A DNA stretch of 64,000 nt, from assembly GCF_000717025.1 (NCBI RefSeq), contig NZ_JNXG01000021.1, forward strand, positions 138,393 through 202,392. The letters run 5' to 3'. The DNA is from Streptomyces atroolivaceus (GTDB taxonomy: Bacteria > Actinomycetota > Actinomycetes > Streptomycetales > Streptomycetaceae). The notes under the pieces were generated by a model. That model was not told the DNA's origin. It was given only the letters and a program-made list of their open reading frames with translations, and ran no database searches. Both the position numbers and the translations under genes were made by a program. Shown here piece by piece: positions 8,206 through 17,139 of the stretch; the stretch's first letter is position 1, and every line of letters starts with the position of its first letter.

Positions 8206-9585
8206 TCATCCCCGGCCGTCGCCGGCGGCGCCGAGCAGCCCCGGCCAGTCGGGGATCTTCACTCTGCGGCGTCCGAGCGAGTGGCCCAGTGCCGACTCGG
8301 CGCGTTCGATGGACAGCCAGCCCTCCCATTCCACCGGCCTCAGTCCCTCGTCCCGGAGAGCTCCCAGCGGATCGGCCGGCACCTCCCGGTGGACGAGCAG
8401 AGGCGCGTCATCGAGCAGCGAAGCGACCGTCTCCTTGGCGCACGACCTGTTCGAGCCGATCACCCCCGTGGGGCCGCGCTTGATCCACCCGGCGACGTAC
8501 TCCCCGGGCGACGCCGTCCCGTCCCTGACGACCCGGCCCGCCAGATGCGGCACGATCCCGCGCACCGGGTCGAAGGGCAGACCGGGCAGCGGCGTCCCCC
8601 GGTATCCCACGGCCCGCAGCACCAGCTGTGCCTCGACGTCCTCGTACACACCGGTGTCCCGCACTCCTCCGGCGCCGTCCGGGGCCGTCCGCGCGAACCG
8701 CACCCCCGCGACCCGCCCGTCCCGCCCCAGCAGCTCGACCGGGCGCAGGAAGAACCGCAGTCGGATACGGCGCTCCCCGTCGACCGCGGCGGTGGGCGGA
8801 GCTGCCGCCCACCCGCGCAGCACGTCCAGGTTCCGCCGGACCACGGCAGGCGGAGGCGGCCCCTCCGGGCCTCCCGCCACCGCCGCGTACGCGGGATCGA
8901 GCATGAGCTCCGCCCCGTCGACGACGATCCGTGCCCGGGGGAGCGCGCCGAGTTCGCGCAGCTCCTTGGTGGTGAACCTGGCCTGCGAGGGGCCGCGCCT
9001 GCCGACGATGTGCACGTCGCGCACCCGGCTGGTCCCGAGGGACTCCAGCGCCGCCCGGGGCACGTCCGTGCCCCGCAGCTCGGCCGCGCCCCGGGCGAGG
9101 ATCCGGGCCACGTCGAGCGCCACGTTGCCGACACCGATCACCACGGCCGTACGTGCCAGGAGTGCGAAGCCGTCGCGGGCCGCGTCCGGGTGGGCGCTGT
9201 ACCAGGAGACGAACTCGGTGGCGGAGAAGCTCCCCGGCAGCCCTTCGCCGGGAACGGCGAGGGGGCGGTCGGACGCCGCGCCGACGCAGTAGACCACCGC
9301 GTGGTACAGCTCCTTGAGCCGGGCGGGTGACAGCCCGCCCTCACCGCCCACCTCGGTATGACCGAGGAACGTGATCCGGTCGTCCTCCAGGACCGCCCGG
9401 AGCTGGCTCTGCAGCGACTTGATCTTCTCGTGGTCGGGTGCCACGCCGTAGCGCACCAGTCCGTACGGGGTCGGCAGCCGGTCCAGGACATGCACGCGTA
9501 CGTCCGGCACCCGCGACTGCTGCAGCAGGGCCTGGGCGGTGTAGACCCCGCTGGGTCCCGAACCGACGACGGCGACACGGAGCAC
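8206..9585 (-). CDS. FAD-dependent ferredoxin-NADP+ reductase, FprA type
   Basis: A 459-residue enzyme of the adrenodoxin-reductase class that passes electrons between NADPH and ferredoxin, for example to cytochromes P450. The N-terminus VAVVGSGPSGVYTAQ is the FAD dinucleotide fold. RYGVAPDHEKIKSLQSQL is a hallmark of the family, VIGVGNVALDVARIL is the NADP-binding GxGxxA region, and GWIKRGPTGVIG is the late family motif. The GTG at 9585 has AGGAGGT 6 nt upstream; a longer frame would add an unsupported Arg-rich tail. Length matches mycobacterial FprA. It converges on arsR with only 12 bp between stops. Confidence 0.93.
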   Translation of the reverse strand: MLRVAVVGSGPSGVYTAQALLQQSRVPDVRVHVLDRLPTPYGLVRYGVAPDHEKIKSLQSQLRAVLEDDRITFLGHTEVGGEGGLSPARLKELYHAVVYCVGAASDRPLAVPGEGLPGSFSATEFVSWYSAHPDAARDGFALLARTAVVIGVGNVALDVARILARGAAELRGTDVPRAALESLGTSRVRDVHIVGRRGPSQARFTTKELRELGALPRARIVVDGAELMLDPAYAAVAGGPEGPPPPAVVRRNLDVLRGWAAAPPTAAVDGERRIRLRFFLRPVELLGRDGRVAGVRFARTAPDGAGGVRDTGVYEDVEAQLVLRAVGYRGTPLPGLPFDPVRGIVPHLAGRVVRDGTASPGEYVAGWIKRGPTGVIGSNRSCAKETVASLLDDAPLLVHREVPADPLGALRDEGLRPVEWEGWLSIERAESALGHSLGRRRVKIPDWPGLLGAAGDGRG

Positions 9586-9674
9586 GGCGCACCTCCTGCG
9601 GCAGGCTCCCTCCAGCATGGCACCGGTGCGGGTGAGCGGGGGAGAGGCTCGCGGCCCCCGCACCCCGCGCCCGT

Positions 9675-10337
9675 TCAGGTCATCAGTCCACGCATCCGGT
9701 CGATCTCCACGGTCTGCTGGGCGACCACGTCGTTGGCCATCTCCTCCACCAGTACGTTGTTGCCGTCCGCGAGAGCCTCGGTCGCCATGGTGACCGCGCC
9801 CTGGTGATGGGTGATCATGAGCTCGAGGAACAGCCGGTCGAAGGCCTTGCCCTTCGATGCGCGCAGCTCCTGGATCTGCTTGTCGGTCGCCATGCCGGGC
9901 ATGGAGGAGTGGTCGTGGGTCTCCTCGCGCTCGTCTCCGCCGTTGTTCTTCAGCCAGCCCTGCATGGCGCCGATCTCCGGCTTCTGAGCCGCCGAAATGC
10001 GATTCGAGAGCCGCTCGACGGATGGGGAGGCCGCCCGGCCGGGAACGAGAGCGGTGAGCACGAGGGCCTGCTCGTGATGCTCGATCATCATGCGCACGTA
10101 GCGGTGGTCGGCCGAGTTGGGTGTGTCGTTCCGGGCGGCCTTCGCCGCCTCCTCGGCGGACAGCGTCCTGGCCGGTTCACCGGGTCTGCCGGGCGCCACG
10201 ACCGAAGGGCCCTTGTCGGTGCCCGCCATCGCCCCGTCATCGCCTCCGTCGCAGCCTCCCAGAGCGAGAACGGCGGCCACGAGCGTCGTCGCCAGAGCTG
10301 CTGCGCGCAGGTGCGCGGTCCGACGGGGCATCAACAC
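9675..10337 (-). CDS. DUF305 lipoprotein
   Basis: A 220-residue secreted lipoprotein. The start is placed at GTG 10337 because GGAGG lies 5 nt upstream. The signal sequence ends in LGGC, with lipidated Cys29. The DUF305 helical bundle shows the paired His signatures MMIEHHEQALVL and MITHHQGAVTM, plus a Met/His-rich stretch (HDHSSMPGM) resembling a metal-binding loop. Members of the family are often linked to copper, but the role here is unproven. It is divergent from the LVIVD protein gene, also exported, across ~175 bp. Confidence 0.9.
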   Translation of the reverse strand: MLMPRRTAHLRAAALATTLVAAVLALGGCDGGDDGAMAGTDKGPSVVAPGRPGEPARTLSAEEAAKAARNDTPNSADHRYVRMMIEHHEQALVLTALVPGRAASPSVERLSNRISAAQKPEIGAMQGWLKNNGGDEREETHDHSSMPGMATDKQIQELRASKGKAFDRLFLELMITHHQGAVTMATEALADGNNVLVEEMANDVVAQQTVEIDRMRGLMT

Positions 10338-10477
10338 GGCGACCTCCAGTGCCACATGAATGTGTTGCAGACCGTCCTAACACCTTCCACCGGCCGGTGA
10401 TCAAAAATTTTCATTACGTCTCTGTTGCCATCTGTTGGTGTGTACATGCGAGGGACGATACTGCCGGGGTCCATGAA

Positions 10478-10495
10478 CCGTTCGTCGACGAACGG
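10478..10495. promoter_or_regulatory. Perfect 18-bp palindrome, CCGTTCGTCGACGAACGG
   Basis: It sits 18 bp before the LVIVD gene start, just ahead of its GGAGGA site. It could be a repressor operator or a small mRNA hairpin covering the ribosome site. An AT-rich run (CAAAAATTTTCA) lies ~70 bp further upstream in the same divergent region. Confidence 0.55.
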
Positions 10496-10512
10496 ATACA
10501 AGGGAGGACGCA

Positions 10513-12003
10513 GTGACCTCGTTGCACACCACCAGCGTGCGGCGGAGACGTCTGGGTGTGGCGGCAGCCGCGGCCGGGCTCATCGCCACGCTGTTCACGG
10601 CCGGACCCGCGGCCGCGACGCCCGACCCGGGCGACACCGCCACCACCCGCAGCGGTGTTTCCGTGAGCGAGCAGGCCGAAGCCAGGGCCGCCATCGAGAG
10701 CGGCGAGATACCCGGCGTGGACGAGATCGTCCACAGCGCCAACATCGAGCACCTCACGAACATCCCCAAGGACGCGCTCCAAGGGACCAACACCGACCTG
10801 GCGTTCCAGGGCACCTACGCCTACGCCGGGAACTACGACGGCTTCCGGATCTTCGACATCCGCAACCCGAAGAAGCCGAGGACCGTCGCGCAGGTCCTGT
10901 GCCCGGGCTCGCAGAACGACATCTCGGTCTCCGGGAACCTTCTCTTCCTGTCGACCGACTCCTCGCGCAGCGACGACTCGTGTGCCAGCACCACCCAGCC
11001 GGCCACGGAGAAGTCCTCCTGGGAGGGCGTGAAGGTCTTCGACATCAGCGACAAGCGCAACCCGAAGTACGTCGCCGCCGTCGAGACCGCATGCGGCTCG
11101 CACACCCACACGATCGTTCCCGAGCGGAAGAGCGTCTACGTCTACGTCTCGTCGTACTCGCCGAACGAGACGTTCCCGGACTGCCAGCCGCCGCACGACG
11201 GTATCTCCGTCATCAAGGTGCCGCGCAAGGCGCCCGAGGACTCCCGGATCGTGAACTTCCCGGTCCTCTTCCCGGACGGTGGAAACCCGGGCGCGCCGGC
11301 GAACCCCGGCGTCTCGAAGACCACCGGATGCCACGACATCACCGTTCTGCCGTCGAAGGACCTGGCAGCCGGGGCGTGCATGGGTGACGGTCTGCTGTTC
11401 TCCATCAAGGACCCGGAGAACCCGAAGATCATCGACCGGGTGCAGGACAACGTGAACTTCGCGTTCTGGCACTCGGCGACCTTCAACCAGGACGCCGACA
11501 AGGTCGTCTTCACCGATGAGCTCGGCGGCGGCGGCGCGGCCACCTGCAACGACGAGATCGGCCCGAACCGCGGGGCCGACGGCGTCTACGACATCACGGG
11601 CAGGGGTGACCACCGCAAGCTGGTCTTCCGCAGCTACTTCAAGATCGACCGCCCGCAGGCGGACACGGAGGTCTGCGTCGCGCACAACGGCTCGATCATC
11701 CCGGTCAAGGGCAAGGACCTGATGGTCCAGGCCTGGTACCAGGGTGGGATCTCCGTCTGGGACTTCACCAACTCCTCGAAGCCGAAGGAGATCGCGTTCT
11801 TCGAACGCGGTCCGGTCTCCACGGAGGCGGTCACCACGGCCGGCCCGTGGTCGGCGTACTACTACAACGGCTACATCTACTCCAACGACATCGCCAAGGG
11901 CTTCGACGTCCTGAAGCTCAACGACCGGCGGACCGATCCGGCGAAGAAGGTGCGGCTGCCGGAGCTCAACGTGCAGACGCAGCCGGACTACTTCGACCGC
12001 TGA
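10513..12003 (+). CDS. Secreted LVIVD-repeat beta-propeller-type protein
   Basis: A 496-residue exported protein. The N-terminus has an RRRR basic region, hydrophobic core and AAA-T cleavage site (~residue 36). The body carries LVIVD-type repeats such as GFRIFDIRNPKKPRTVA, VKVFDISDKRNPKYVA and ISVWDFTNSSKPKEIA, which build a propeller. Several conserved His/Asp pairs (GSHTHTI, GCHDI, FWHSATF) and paired Cys suggest a disulfide-stabilised, possibly metal-binding surface. GTG 10513 has GGAGGA 4 nt upstream. Function is unknown; divergence from the DUF305 lipoprotein gene suggests a common extracytoplasmic role. Confidence 0.88.
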   Translation: MTSLHTTSVRRRRLGVAAAAAGLIATLFTAGPAAATPDPGDTATTRSGVSVSEQAEARAAIESGEIPGVDEIVHSANIEHLTNIPKDALQGTNTDLAFQGTYAYAGNYDGFRIFDIRNPKKPRTVAQVLCPGSQNDISVSGNLLFLSTDSSRSDDSCASTTQPATEKSSWEGVKVFDISDKRNPKYVAAVETACGSHTHTIVPERKSVYVYVSSYSPNETFPDCQPPHDGISVIKVPRKAPEDSRIVNFPVLFPDGGNPGAPANPGVSKTTGCHDITVLPSKDLAAGACMGDGLLFSIKDPENPKIIDRVQDNVNFAFWHSATFNQDADKVVFTDELGGGGAATCNDEIGPNRGADGVYDITGRGDHRKLVFRSYFKIDRPQADTEVCVAHNGSIIPVKGKDLMVQAWYQGGISVWDFTNSSKPKEIAFFERGPVSTEAVTTAGPWSAYYYNGYIYSNDIAKGFDVLKLNDRRTDPAKKVRLPELNVQTQPDYFDR

Positions 12004-12032
12004 TCCACGGCTCCTCCCGCAGATGAAGGAGA

Positions 12033-12067
12033 GTGCCCCGCCGGACGGACTCCGTCCGGCGGGGCAC
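12033..12067 (+). terminator. Rho-independent-type hairpin after the LVIVD gene
   Basis: Perfect 17-bp arms (12033-12049, 12051-12067), GC-rich, followed by GTTTATCTC. It begins 30 bp after the stop codon. Confidence 0.85.
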
Positions 12068-12109
12068 GTTTATCTCATTGACCCGTGGGCGGGGCGGGGA
12101 CATGCTGTA

Positions 12110-12150
12110 CCCCTGATTCCGGCGATGCGGGGGATCGCCGGAATCAGGGG
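12110..12150 (-). terminator. Hairpin after the small minus-strand gene
   Basis: Perfect 17-bp arms (12110-12126, 12134-12150) around a 7-base loop, just beyond the stop of the 61-codon gene at 12168. It lies close to the preceding terminator, so both convergent units are closed here. Confidence 0.8.
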
Positions 12151-12167
12151 TGGGGCCGCGCGATCGC

Positions 12168-12353
12168 TCAGGCGGCCGTTCGCACGCTCGTACCCGTGGC
12201 CGTGGCCCACTCCACCAGCAGGCGCTGGTACTCCGTCTCGTCGGCCGGGGAGAGCAGGCCGCCCGAGCGCTGCCACAGGGTGCGGATCTCTTCGTTGACC
12301 ACGGAGGCGGGGCGCACGGCGGCGGACGGGTTCGGATACGGGGACATGTCCAC
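12168..12353 (-). CDS. Small conserved-type acidic protein, 61 aa
   Basis: A short soluble protein with one predicted amphipathic helix pair (NEEIRTLWQRSGG and DETEYQRLLVEWATA). A GAGGGGG site precedes the GTG at 12353 by 9 nt, and a strong hairpin follows the stop, which supports a real gene. It resembles small helical proteins common in Streptomyces genomes. No function can be given. Confidence 0.6.
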   Translation of the reverse strand: MDMSPYPNPSAAVRPASVVNEEIRTLWQRSGGLLSPADETEYQRLLVEWATATGTSVRTAA

Positions 12354-12427
12354 CAAGCTAAACCCCCTCAGGGCTCACGGACCCTCTCCGGGGCAGGGAT
12401 ATCCCTCACACCTCCTCCCGGAATCCT

Positions 12428-13165
12428 TCACGCATGGTGCGTGCCGGGTCCTTCCCCGGTGCGTTCCAGCAGTCCGAGCGCCCGGAGCCCGGCCGGCCGC
12501 TCCGCGACGGGGAGCGGGTCCACGAAGCGCACCTCGCAGCCCAGTGCCGTCGCGCCCCCGTCGGCGTGGCGGTCGTCACCGACCATGACCACATCCGCCG
12601 GATCGCACCCCAGGAGCGTGCACGCCGTGCGGAACAGGCGCGGGTCCGGCTTCTGGATGCCGTGTTCGCAGGACAGGACGTATACGTCGACCAGCTCGTC
12701 CAGGCCGTGTGCGCGGAAGACGGGACGCAGGTCCCAGCCGATGTTGCTCACGACGCCGACCGCTACGCCCCTGTGACGCAACTCGCGCAGCACCTCGGCA
12801 GCGTCGGAGTACGGCTGCCAGGCGGCAGGGCTCATGTGGCGGTCGTACAGCGCGTCGGGCAGCCCCGCGTCCGGGAGGGCGGCCTCGCGGGCCAGGCCGG
12901 TGTACGCCTCCCTGTGCAGCCGTGCATCGCGGTCGCGATCGGCCCACACGGCGGCCAGCGACGGCGGAATCCGCTCGGGGTGCGGGCCGCCGGGCAGCGC
13001 TCCGGCCGCAGTCAGCCGACGTACGCAGTCCTCGAAGTCGGCCCGCTCCACCATGGTGCCCCGAGCGTCGAGGGCGGCGCGCAGCCACGCGTCGACGGGC
13101 TCGATCCGGAAGAGGGTCCCGGAGAAGTCGAAAAGTACACCCTTGGGTCGCATGAAGCCGATCAT
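12428..13165 (-). CDS. HAD-superfamily hydrolase
   Basis: A 245-residue cytoplasmic phosphatase-type protein. Motif I is DFSGTLF, with the nucleophile Asp present but Ser where the general acid Asp is usual (DxDGT). Motif II is VVSNIGWD, motif III the Lys of QKPDPRLF, and motif IV MVGDDRHADGGAT. The loss of the second motif I Asp may slow hydrolysis or change chemistry. A helical cap follows motif I, as in subfamily I enzymes. ATG 13165 is used, with a GGGGG stretch upstream; ATG 13153 is the alternative. It is co-oriented with the PAP2 gene 19 bp upstream. Confidence 0.85.
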   Translation of the reverse strand: MIGFMRPKGVLFDFSGTLFRIEPVDAWLRAALDARGTMVERADFEDCVRRLTAAGALPGGPHPERIPPSLAAVWADRDRDARLHREAYTGLAREAALPDAGLPDALYDRHMSPAAWQPYSDAAEVLRELRHRGVAVGVVSNIGWDLRPVFRAHGLDELVDVYVLSCEHGIQKPDPRLFRTACTLLGCDPADVVMVGDDRHADGGATALGCEVRFVDPLPVAERPAGLRALGLLERTGEGPGTHHA

Positions 13166-13184
13166 CGCCGCCCCCGGCAAGCAG

Positions 13185-13886
13185 CTACAAGGGCGCGTCC
13201 CCGTCCCCGTCGCCGCCCGCAGGCCGGGTGCGCCGGGCGTATCCGGTGTATCCGGCGACGGAGAGCACGACCACCGTGGCCCCCAGAACGACTCCGCCCA
13301 CCACATCGCTCAGCCAGTGCACGCCGAGGTAGACGCGGGTGTACGCCACACCGGCCACCGAGATCACGGCGAGCGCCAGGGAACCCCACCACAGCGGTGC
13401 CTGCGCGCCGTGCAGGCGCAGCAGCCACAGGAGGAGCCCGCAGGTCACCGCCGCGGTCATGACGTGACCTGAGGGGAAGGCCGCGTAGTGCGCCGAGTCC
13501 ACCGGGTCGACCCACCGCGGGCGTTCGCGGCCCACGGCGGCCTTGAGCCCTTGCTGTACGAGCGTGGCGAAAAGACTTGTCGCGGCGACCCAGCCGGCGA
13601 GCAGCCGTGAGCCGCGCCACCACAGGGTGATCACGACGGCGGCGGTCAGGACGCGCATCGTCCAGGGATCCCACACCCAGTCCGTCAGAACCCGGTTGGC
13701 GTGGACGAGCCCCGGTTCGGTCACCGCTCTGCGGTGCAGCGCCTCGGCCACCGCTGTGTCCAGCGACATCAGAGGAGACCAGGCCAGCGCGACCAGCACG
13801 AGTACGACGAGGGACAGTGCGGCGCAGACGAGGCCCGTCAACAGGAAGGGGACTCGGGCGCGCGGAGGGCGGGGAGGGGAGTGCAT
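13185..13886 (-). CDS. PAP2-type membrane phosphatase
   Basis: A 233-residue integral membrane protein with about six hydrophobic segments. The three phosphatase motifs are complete: KAAVGRERP (KX6RP), FPSGHVM (PSGH) and TRVYLGVHWLSD (RX5HX3D). Such enzymes dephosphorylate lipid phosphates such as undecaprenyl pyrophosphate or phosphatidate on the outer membrane face. The tail is hydrophilic and Gly/Asp-rich. It stands between the M56 peptidase and HAD genes on the same strand. Confidence 0.92.
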   Translation of the reverse strand: MHSPPRPPRARVPFLLTGLVCAALSLVVLVLVALAWSPLMSLDTAVAEALHRRAVTEPGLVHANRVLTDWVWDPWTMRVLTAAVVITLWWRGSRLLAGWVAATSLFATLVQQGLKAAVGRERPRWVDPVDSAHYAAFPSGHVMTAAVTCGLLLWLLRLHGAQAPLWWGSLALAVISVAGVAYTRVYLGVHWLSDVVGGVVLGATVVVLSVAGYTGYARRTRPAGGDGDGDAPL

Positions 13887-13920
13887 GGGGATGATCCTCG
13901 TTCACGACCGGCGCGTGAGG

Positions 13921-14856
13921 CTATCCCAGGGCACTCAGACCGGGGACGAAGGCCACCAGCAGGGGCACGACGGGCACCAGTGCCGCAGCGGCCGTCAGTC
14001 GCAGCCGACGGCCCGCCGTGAGCCGCTCCACCGGCTCGAGCAAGCGGTTCACCCTGAGCGGCATGTGGGCCCCGGAAGCCGGTGCCGGGCCGAACACGCC
14101 ACGGTCCTCGTTGAGTTCGACCAGGGCGAGCGCGATCGTGAGACGCCCGAAGCGCCGTGACGCCACGTCGTCCGCGGCCAGTTCGACAAGGCGATGCATC
14201 TCGTCGCGGAAAGCGGCGAACACCGGTACCTGCGGGAATCCGGTCGCGAGCGCCCCCGAGCAGTGCAGGAGCCAGTCGTGGCGCGCCTGTGCGTGGCCCT
14301 GTTCATGGGCCAGGACGGCATCGAGCTGACGCCCCTTCAACCGCCCGAGTGCCGCGGTGGTGATGACCAGTTGGGGCGCTGCCCCCGGCAGCCACCACGC
14401 GTCGGGCCGTTCACCCTCCAGCACCACGAGGCGCCCGCTGCCGGGTTCCTCTCCCGGCAACAGCGGGGAGCGGACCAGAAGTTCGGTGCGCCGTCGCCTG
14501 CGACGGGCCCGCGCCTGGTGGATCTCCCGTACGAGCATGGCCGCGGTCCACACGCCGCCGAACGCCAGCAGCACGGCGATGACCGCGGACCACGGGCCGT
14601 ACGCGCCCAGGGCGTACGCCTCGACCACGGCGTTCGGGGCGGGTGCGAAGACGTGGCCGCGGACCGCCTGCCAGGCGGCGGCCGCACTGAAGGTCATGGA
14701 GAGCGCGAACGACAACAGGACACCCGCGACCACGCACTGCCAGACCCACAGGGCAACGACCGGCTCACGCTCCGGCCACCGGGCCCTCGCCATCAGACCC
14801 GGGGCCACGACGGCGGCCAGTGCGCCGAGCAGCAGCAGCACGAGGGAGACCATCAT
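13921..14856 (-). CDS. M56-family membrane metallopeptidase
   Basis: A 311-residue membrane protein with about four transmembrane segments (N-terminal LVLLLLGALAAVV, ~40-60, ~90-110 and the C-terminal end). The zinc motif HEQGH sits in AVLAHEQGHAQ, with a downstream ELAADDVA supplying the probable third ligand. This is the BlaR1/M48-like arrangement. M56 peptidases usually cleave a BlaI-type repressor encoded alongside, but no BlaI gene is seen here. The neighbouring gene upstream encodes a DUF5134 membrane protein. Confidence 0.88.
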   Translation of the reverse strand: MMVSLVLLLLGALAAVVAPGLMARARWPEREPVVALWVWQCVVAGVLLSFALSMTFSAAAAWQAVRGHVFAPAPNAVVEAYALGAYGPWSAVIAVLLAFGGVWTAAMLVREIHQARARRRRRRTELLVRSPLLPGEEPGSGRLVVLEGERPDAWWLPGAAPQLVITTAALGRLKGRQLDAVLAHEQGHAQARHDWLLHCSGALATGFPQVPVFAAFRDEMHRLVELAADDVASRRFGRLTIALALVELNEDRGVFGPAPASGAHMPLRVNRLLEPVERLTAGRRLRLTAAAALVPVVPLLVAFVPGLSALG

Positions 14857-14943
14857 GGGCGTCAGCCTATGAGTGCCGCGGCGTCCCCGGGTATGGCCGC
14901 GCGCGTCAAGTGACGTACGACACCGTGCGCGGGGCCCGTCGTC

Positions 14944-15537
14944 TCACAGGGTGAGCAGCATGGCGAACATGGCTATGCCCATGGTCAGCCTGCACGCCAG
15001 GGCCAGCTCGGGCCGAGCGCCCCACGTCTGGCCCCTGACGACGCCATGGCCGGCCACGGCCGGCGCCCCGGCGTGTGGGGGAGCCGGTATCAGCTGCCCG
15101 GCCGAGCGCAGGACGTACAGGGCGTAGTAGACCAGCAGCGCTCCCGTCAGCACGGGGAGGCCTCCCGCCGCACCCGCGGCGTGGCCCGTATGGCCGCCGC
15201 CCGGGACATGGGCCCCCGGCGCCATGGCCACGGCCATGTAGACCATGGCCAGCGAACCGACCAGATGATGCAGATGATGGCCGCCGCCCCTCGCGTACAC
15301 GACCGCCCGCAACGAGGCGGCGCCGAACACCACCGCGTAGACCGTCCACGTCCATTGCGGAAGCGTGAGCAGGGCAGCGGGCACCGCCATCGCGGCCATC
15401 CCGAACCCCATCAGCGCCTCGGCGCGCGCCGATCTGCGTTCCTGCTCCGTGCCGTCTCGGGTCCGCAGCAGGCAGTACGCCCCCGTGGCCCCGCACAACA
15501 CCATGAGCAGCCAGCCGGACAGCGCCGGTCCGTGCAC
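14944..15537 (-). CDS. DUF5134-type His-rich membrane protein
   Basis: A 197-residue protein with about six transmembrane helices. GTG 15537 is chosen for the GGGGGAGG site 6 nt upstream, which removes a non-homologous Pro/Arg-rich extension. His clusters (GGGHHLHHLVG and VPGGGHTGHA) lie in or between helices and could bind copper or haem. Such proteins often neighbour M56 peptidases in actinobacteria, and the M56 gene here begins 87 bp downstream. Function unknown. Confidence 0.8.
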   Translation of the reverse strand: MHGPALSGWLLMVLCGATGAYCLLRTRDGTEQERRSARAEALMGFGMAAMAVPAALLTLPQWTWTVYAVVFGAASLRAVVYARGGGHHLHHLVGSLAMVYMAVAMAPGAHVPGGGHTGHAAGAAGGLPVLTGALLVYYALYVLRSAGQLIPAPPHAGAPAVAGHGVVRGQTWGARPELALACRLTMGIAMFAMLLTL

Positions 15538-15716
15538 GGTGCACCTCCCCCTGTGGCGAATCACGCCGGTCCGTCCCATCGATGCCCCGGCCGGGGTGTT
15601 CCTACCGGGGCGCATTGGAGTACCGGGGGGAGCGCGAGAGGGCCTGCGGGGGGCGGCCGGGGCCGGGTTAGTCTCGGGAAAGCACAGGCGGCAGCACCCC
15701 ACCGGAGAAGAGCCAC

Positions 15717-16265
15717 ATGGACATCGCACCGGCAGAGGCACGGGCAGAACTGACCTTCCGCGACGCGACCGAGGACGATGTGCCGATCCTCGTGCGCCTC
15801 GTCGAGTCCGCCTACCGGGGTGACGCGAGCCGGGCCGGATGGACCACGGAGGCGGACATCCTGCAGGGGCAGCGCACCGACGCGGACGGGGTGCGCGAGG
15901 TGCTCGCGCACCCCTCGGGCCGGGTGCTCGTGGCCGAGCGGGACGGCGAGCCGGTCGCCTGCTGCCAGCTCGAACACCGCGGGAAGGCCGCGTACTTCGG
16001 AATGTTCGCGGTCAGGCCCGAGCTGCAGGGCGCGGGTCTCGGCAAGGTGATCATCGCCGAGGCGGAGCGTGCGGCACGCGAGAGCTGGGGGGTGAGCGAG
16101 ATGCACATGACGGTGATCTCGGTCCGTGAGGAGCTCATCGCCTGGTACGAGCGCCGGGGGTACCGCCGTACGGGAGAGCTGACGCCCTTCCCGTACGGCG
16201 ACGAGCGCTTCGGTGTCCCGCAGCGCGACGACCTCGCGTTCGAGCTGCTGGTCAAGAAGCTCTAG
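15717..16265 (+). CDS. GNAT-family N-acetyltransferase
   Basis: A 182-residue cytoplasmic enzyme using acetyl-CoA. Motif A is FAVRPELQGAGLGKVII, with the Q/RxxGxG/A pyrophosphate loop. Motif B is WYERRGYRRTGEL. A GGAGAAG site precedes the ATG. The acceptor is unknown. It is divergent from the DUF5134 gene and convergent with GDPD. Confidence 0.9.
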   Translation: MDIAPAEARAELTFRDATEDDVPILVRLVESAYRGDASRAGWTTEADILQGQRTDADGVREVLAHPSGRVLVAERDGEPVACCQLEHRGKAAYFGMFAVRPELQGAGLGKVIIAEAERAARESWGVSEMHMTVISVREELIAWYERRGYRRTGELTPFPYGDERFGVPQRDDLAFELLVKKL

Positions 16266-16289
16266 ATCCTACGGACGGTGGTGCGCGCC

Positions 16290-16305
16290 GGCACCCCTGG
16301 GTGCC
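16290..16305. terminator. Short hairpin between convergent GNAT and GDPD genes
   Basis: GGCACCC-CT-GGGTGCC, a perfect 7-bp stem directly abutting the GDPD stop codon at 16306. It could serve both directions, though the loop is tight. Confidence 0.5.
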
Positions 16306-16989
16306 TCAGGCGGTGAAGCGGCCCGCGCGCCGGATCTCCGGGTAGTCGGTCGTGGCGCCGTCCAGACCCAGCGCGCGTACGAGACGCAGCTGGTCCTGGG
16401 TGTTCACCACCCACCCGATCACCTTCAGGCCCTCCGCGTGTGCCTGCTCGACCACCTCCAGCGTGAGTCGGCGGATGTTCAGGGCGAGCGTCGCCGCCCC
16501 CGCCGCCTTCGCCCGGTCCACCACATCGCCTTCCCACCGGCTCGCGATGAGTACCGTCCGCACCCCCGGGACCAGCTGCGCGATCTCGGCGACCGCCGCG
16601 TCGTGGAACGAGGACACCTCGACGCGGCCGGCCAGATCGCGCCGCAGCATCACCTCGGCCAGGGCCCTCGCAGCCGCCACGTCCTTGATCTCCGCCTGGA
16701 CGGGCGAGCGGATCGCGTCGAGTACCTCCTCGAAGACCGGCACACGTTCGCCTCGCCCGGCGTCGAGCTCGCGGAGCTCCGAGAGCGTCTTCTCGGCGAT
16801 CAGCCCTCTCCCGTCCGTCGTGCGGTCCACGGCGGCGTCGTGCATCACGGCGAGCGCGCCGTCCTTGCTCAGATGGAGATCCAGTTCGACGGCGTCCATG
16901 CCGGCCTGCTCCGCGTGCACGAACGAGCGCAGCGTGTTCTCCGGCTCGACGCCCATGACCCCGCGATGACCGATGGTGAGAAAAGTCAA
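16306..16989 (-). CDS. Glycerophosphodiester phosphodiesterase
   Basis: A 227-residue protein that hydrolyses glycerophosphodiesters to glycerol-3-phosphate and an alcohol. IGHRGVMGVEPENTLRSF holds the first catalytic His and Glu, AVELDLHLSKDGALAVMHD the metal ligands and second His, and AEIKD a later Glu/Lys. There is no signal peptide, so it is cytoplasmic. A TTG start at 16989 fits because the barrel begins immediately and GGGAG lies 4 nt upstream; a longer frame would add unrelated residues. Confidence 0.9.
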   Translation of the reverse strand: MTFLTIGHRGVMGVEPENTLRSFVHAEQAGMDAVELDLHLSKDGALAVMHDAAVDRTTDGRGLIAEKTLSELRELDAGRGERVPVFEEVLDAIRSPVQAEIKDVAAARALAEVMLRRDLAGRVEVSSFHDAAVAEIAQLVPGVRTVLIASRWEGDVVDRAKAAGAATLALNIRRLTLEVVEQAHAEGLKVIGWVVNTQDQLRLVRALGLDGATTDYPEIRRAGRFTA

Positions 16990-17139
16990 GGCACTCCCGC
17001 TTCCGTCCGTCCTGGTCGCCCCGCGTGCGGCTCCTACCCACAGGGAACCAGTTCGCGCCTTCAGGGCGGGCTCTGCCCGGCCAGTCCGGTGGAAGAAGTT
17101 GTCATGCGGATGTGTGACGGGAAAAATAACGGTGACCAT

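Noticed and set aside
10401..10416. AT-rich TCAAAAATTTTCA resembling a Zur or Fur box
   Set aside because: Only one half-site matches the TGAAAAT-N-ATTTTCA pattern, so the resemblance is weak.
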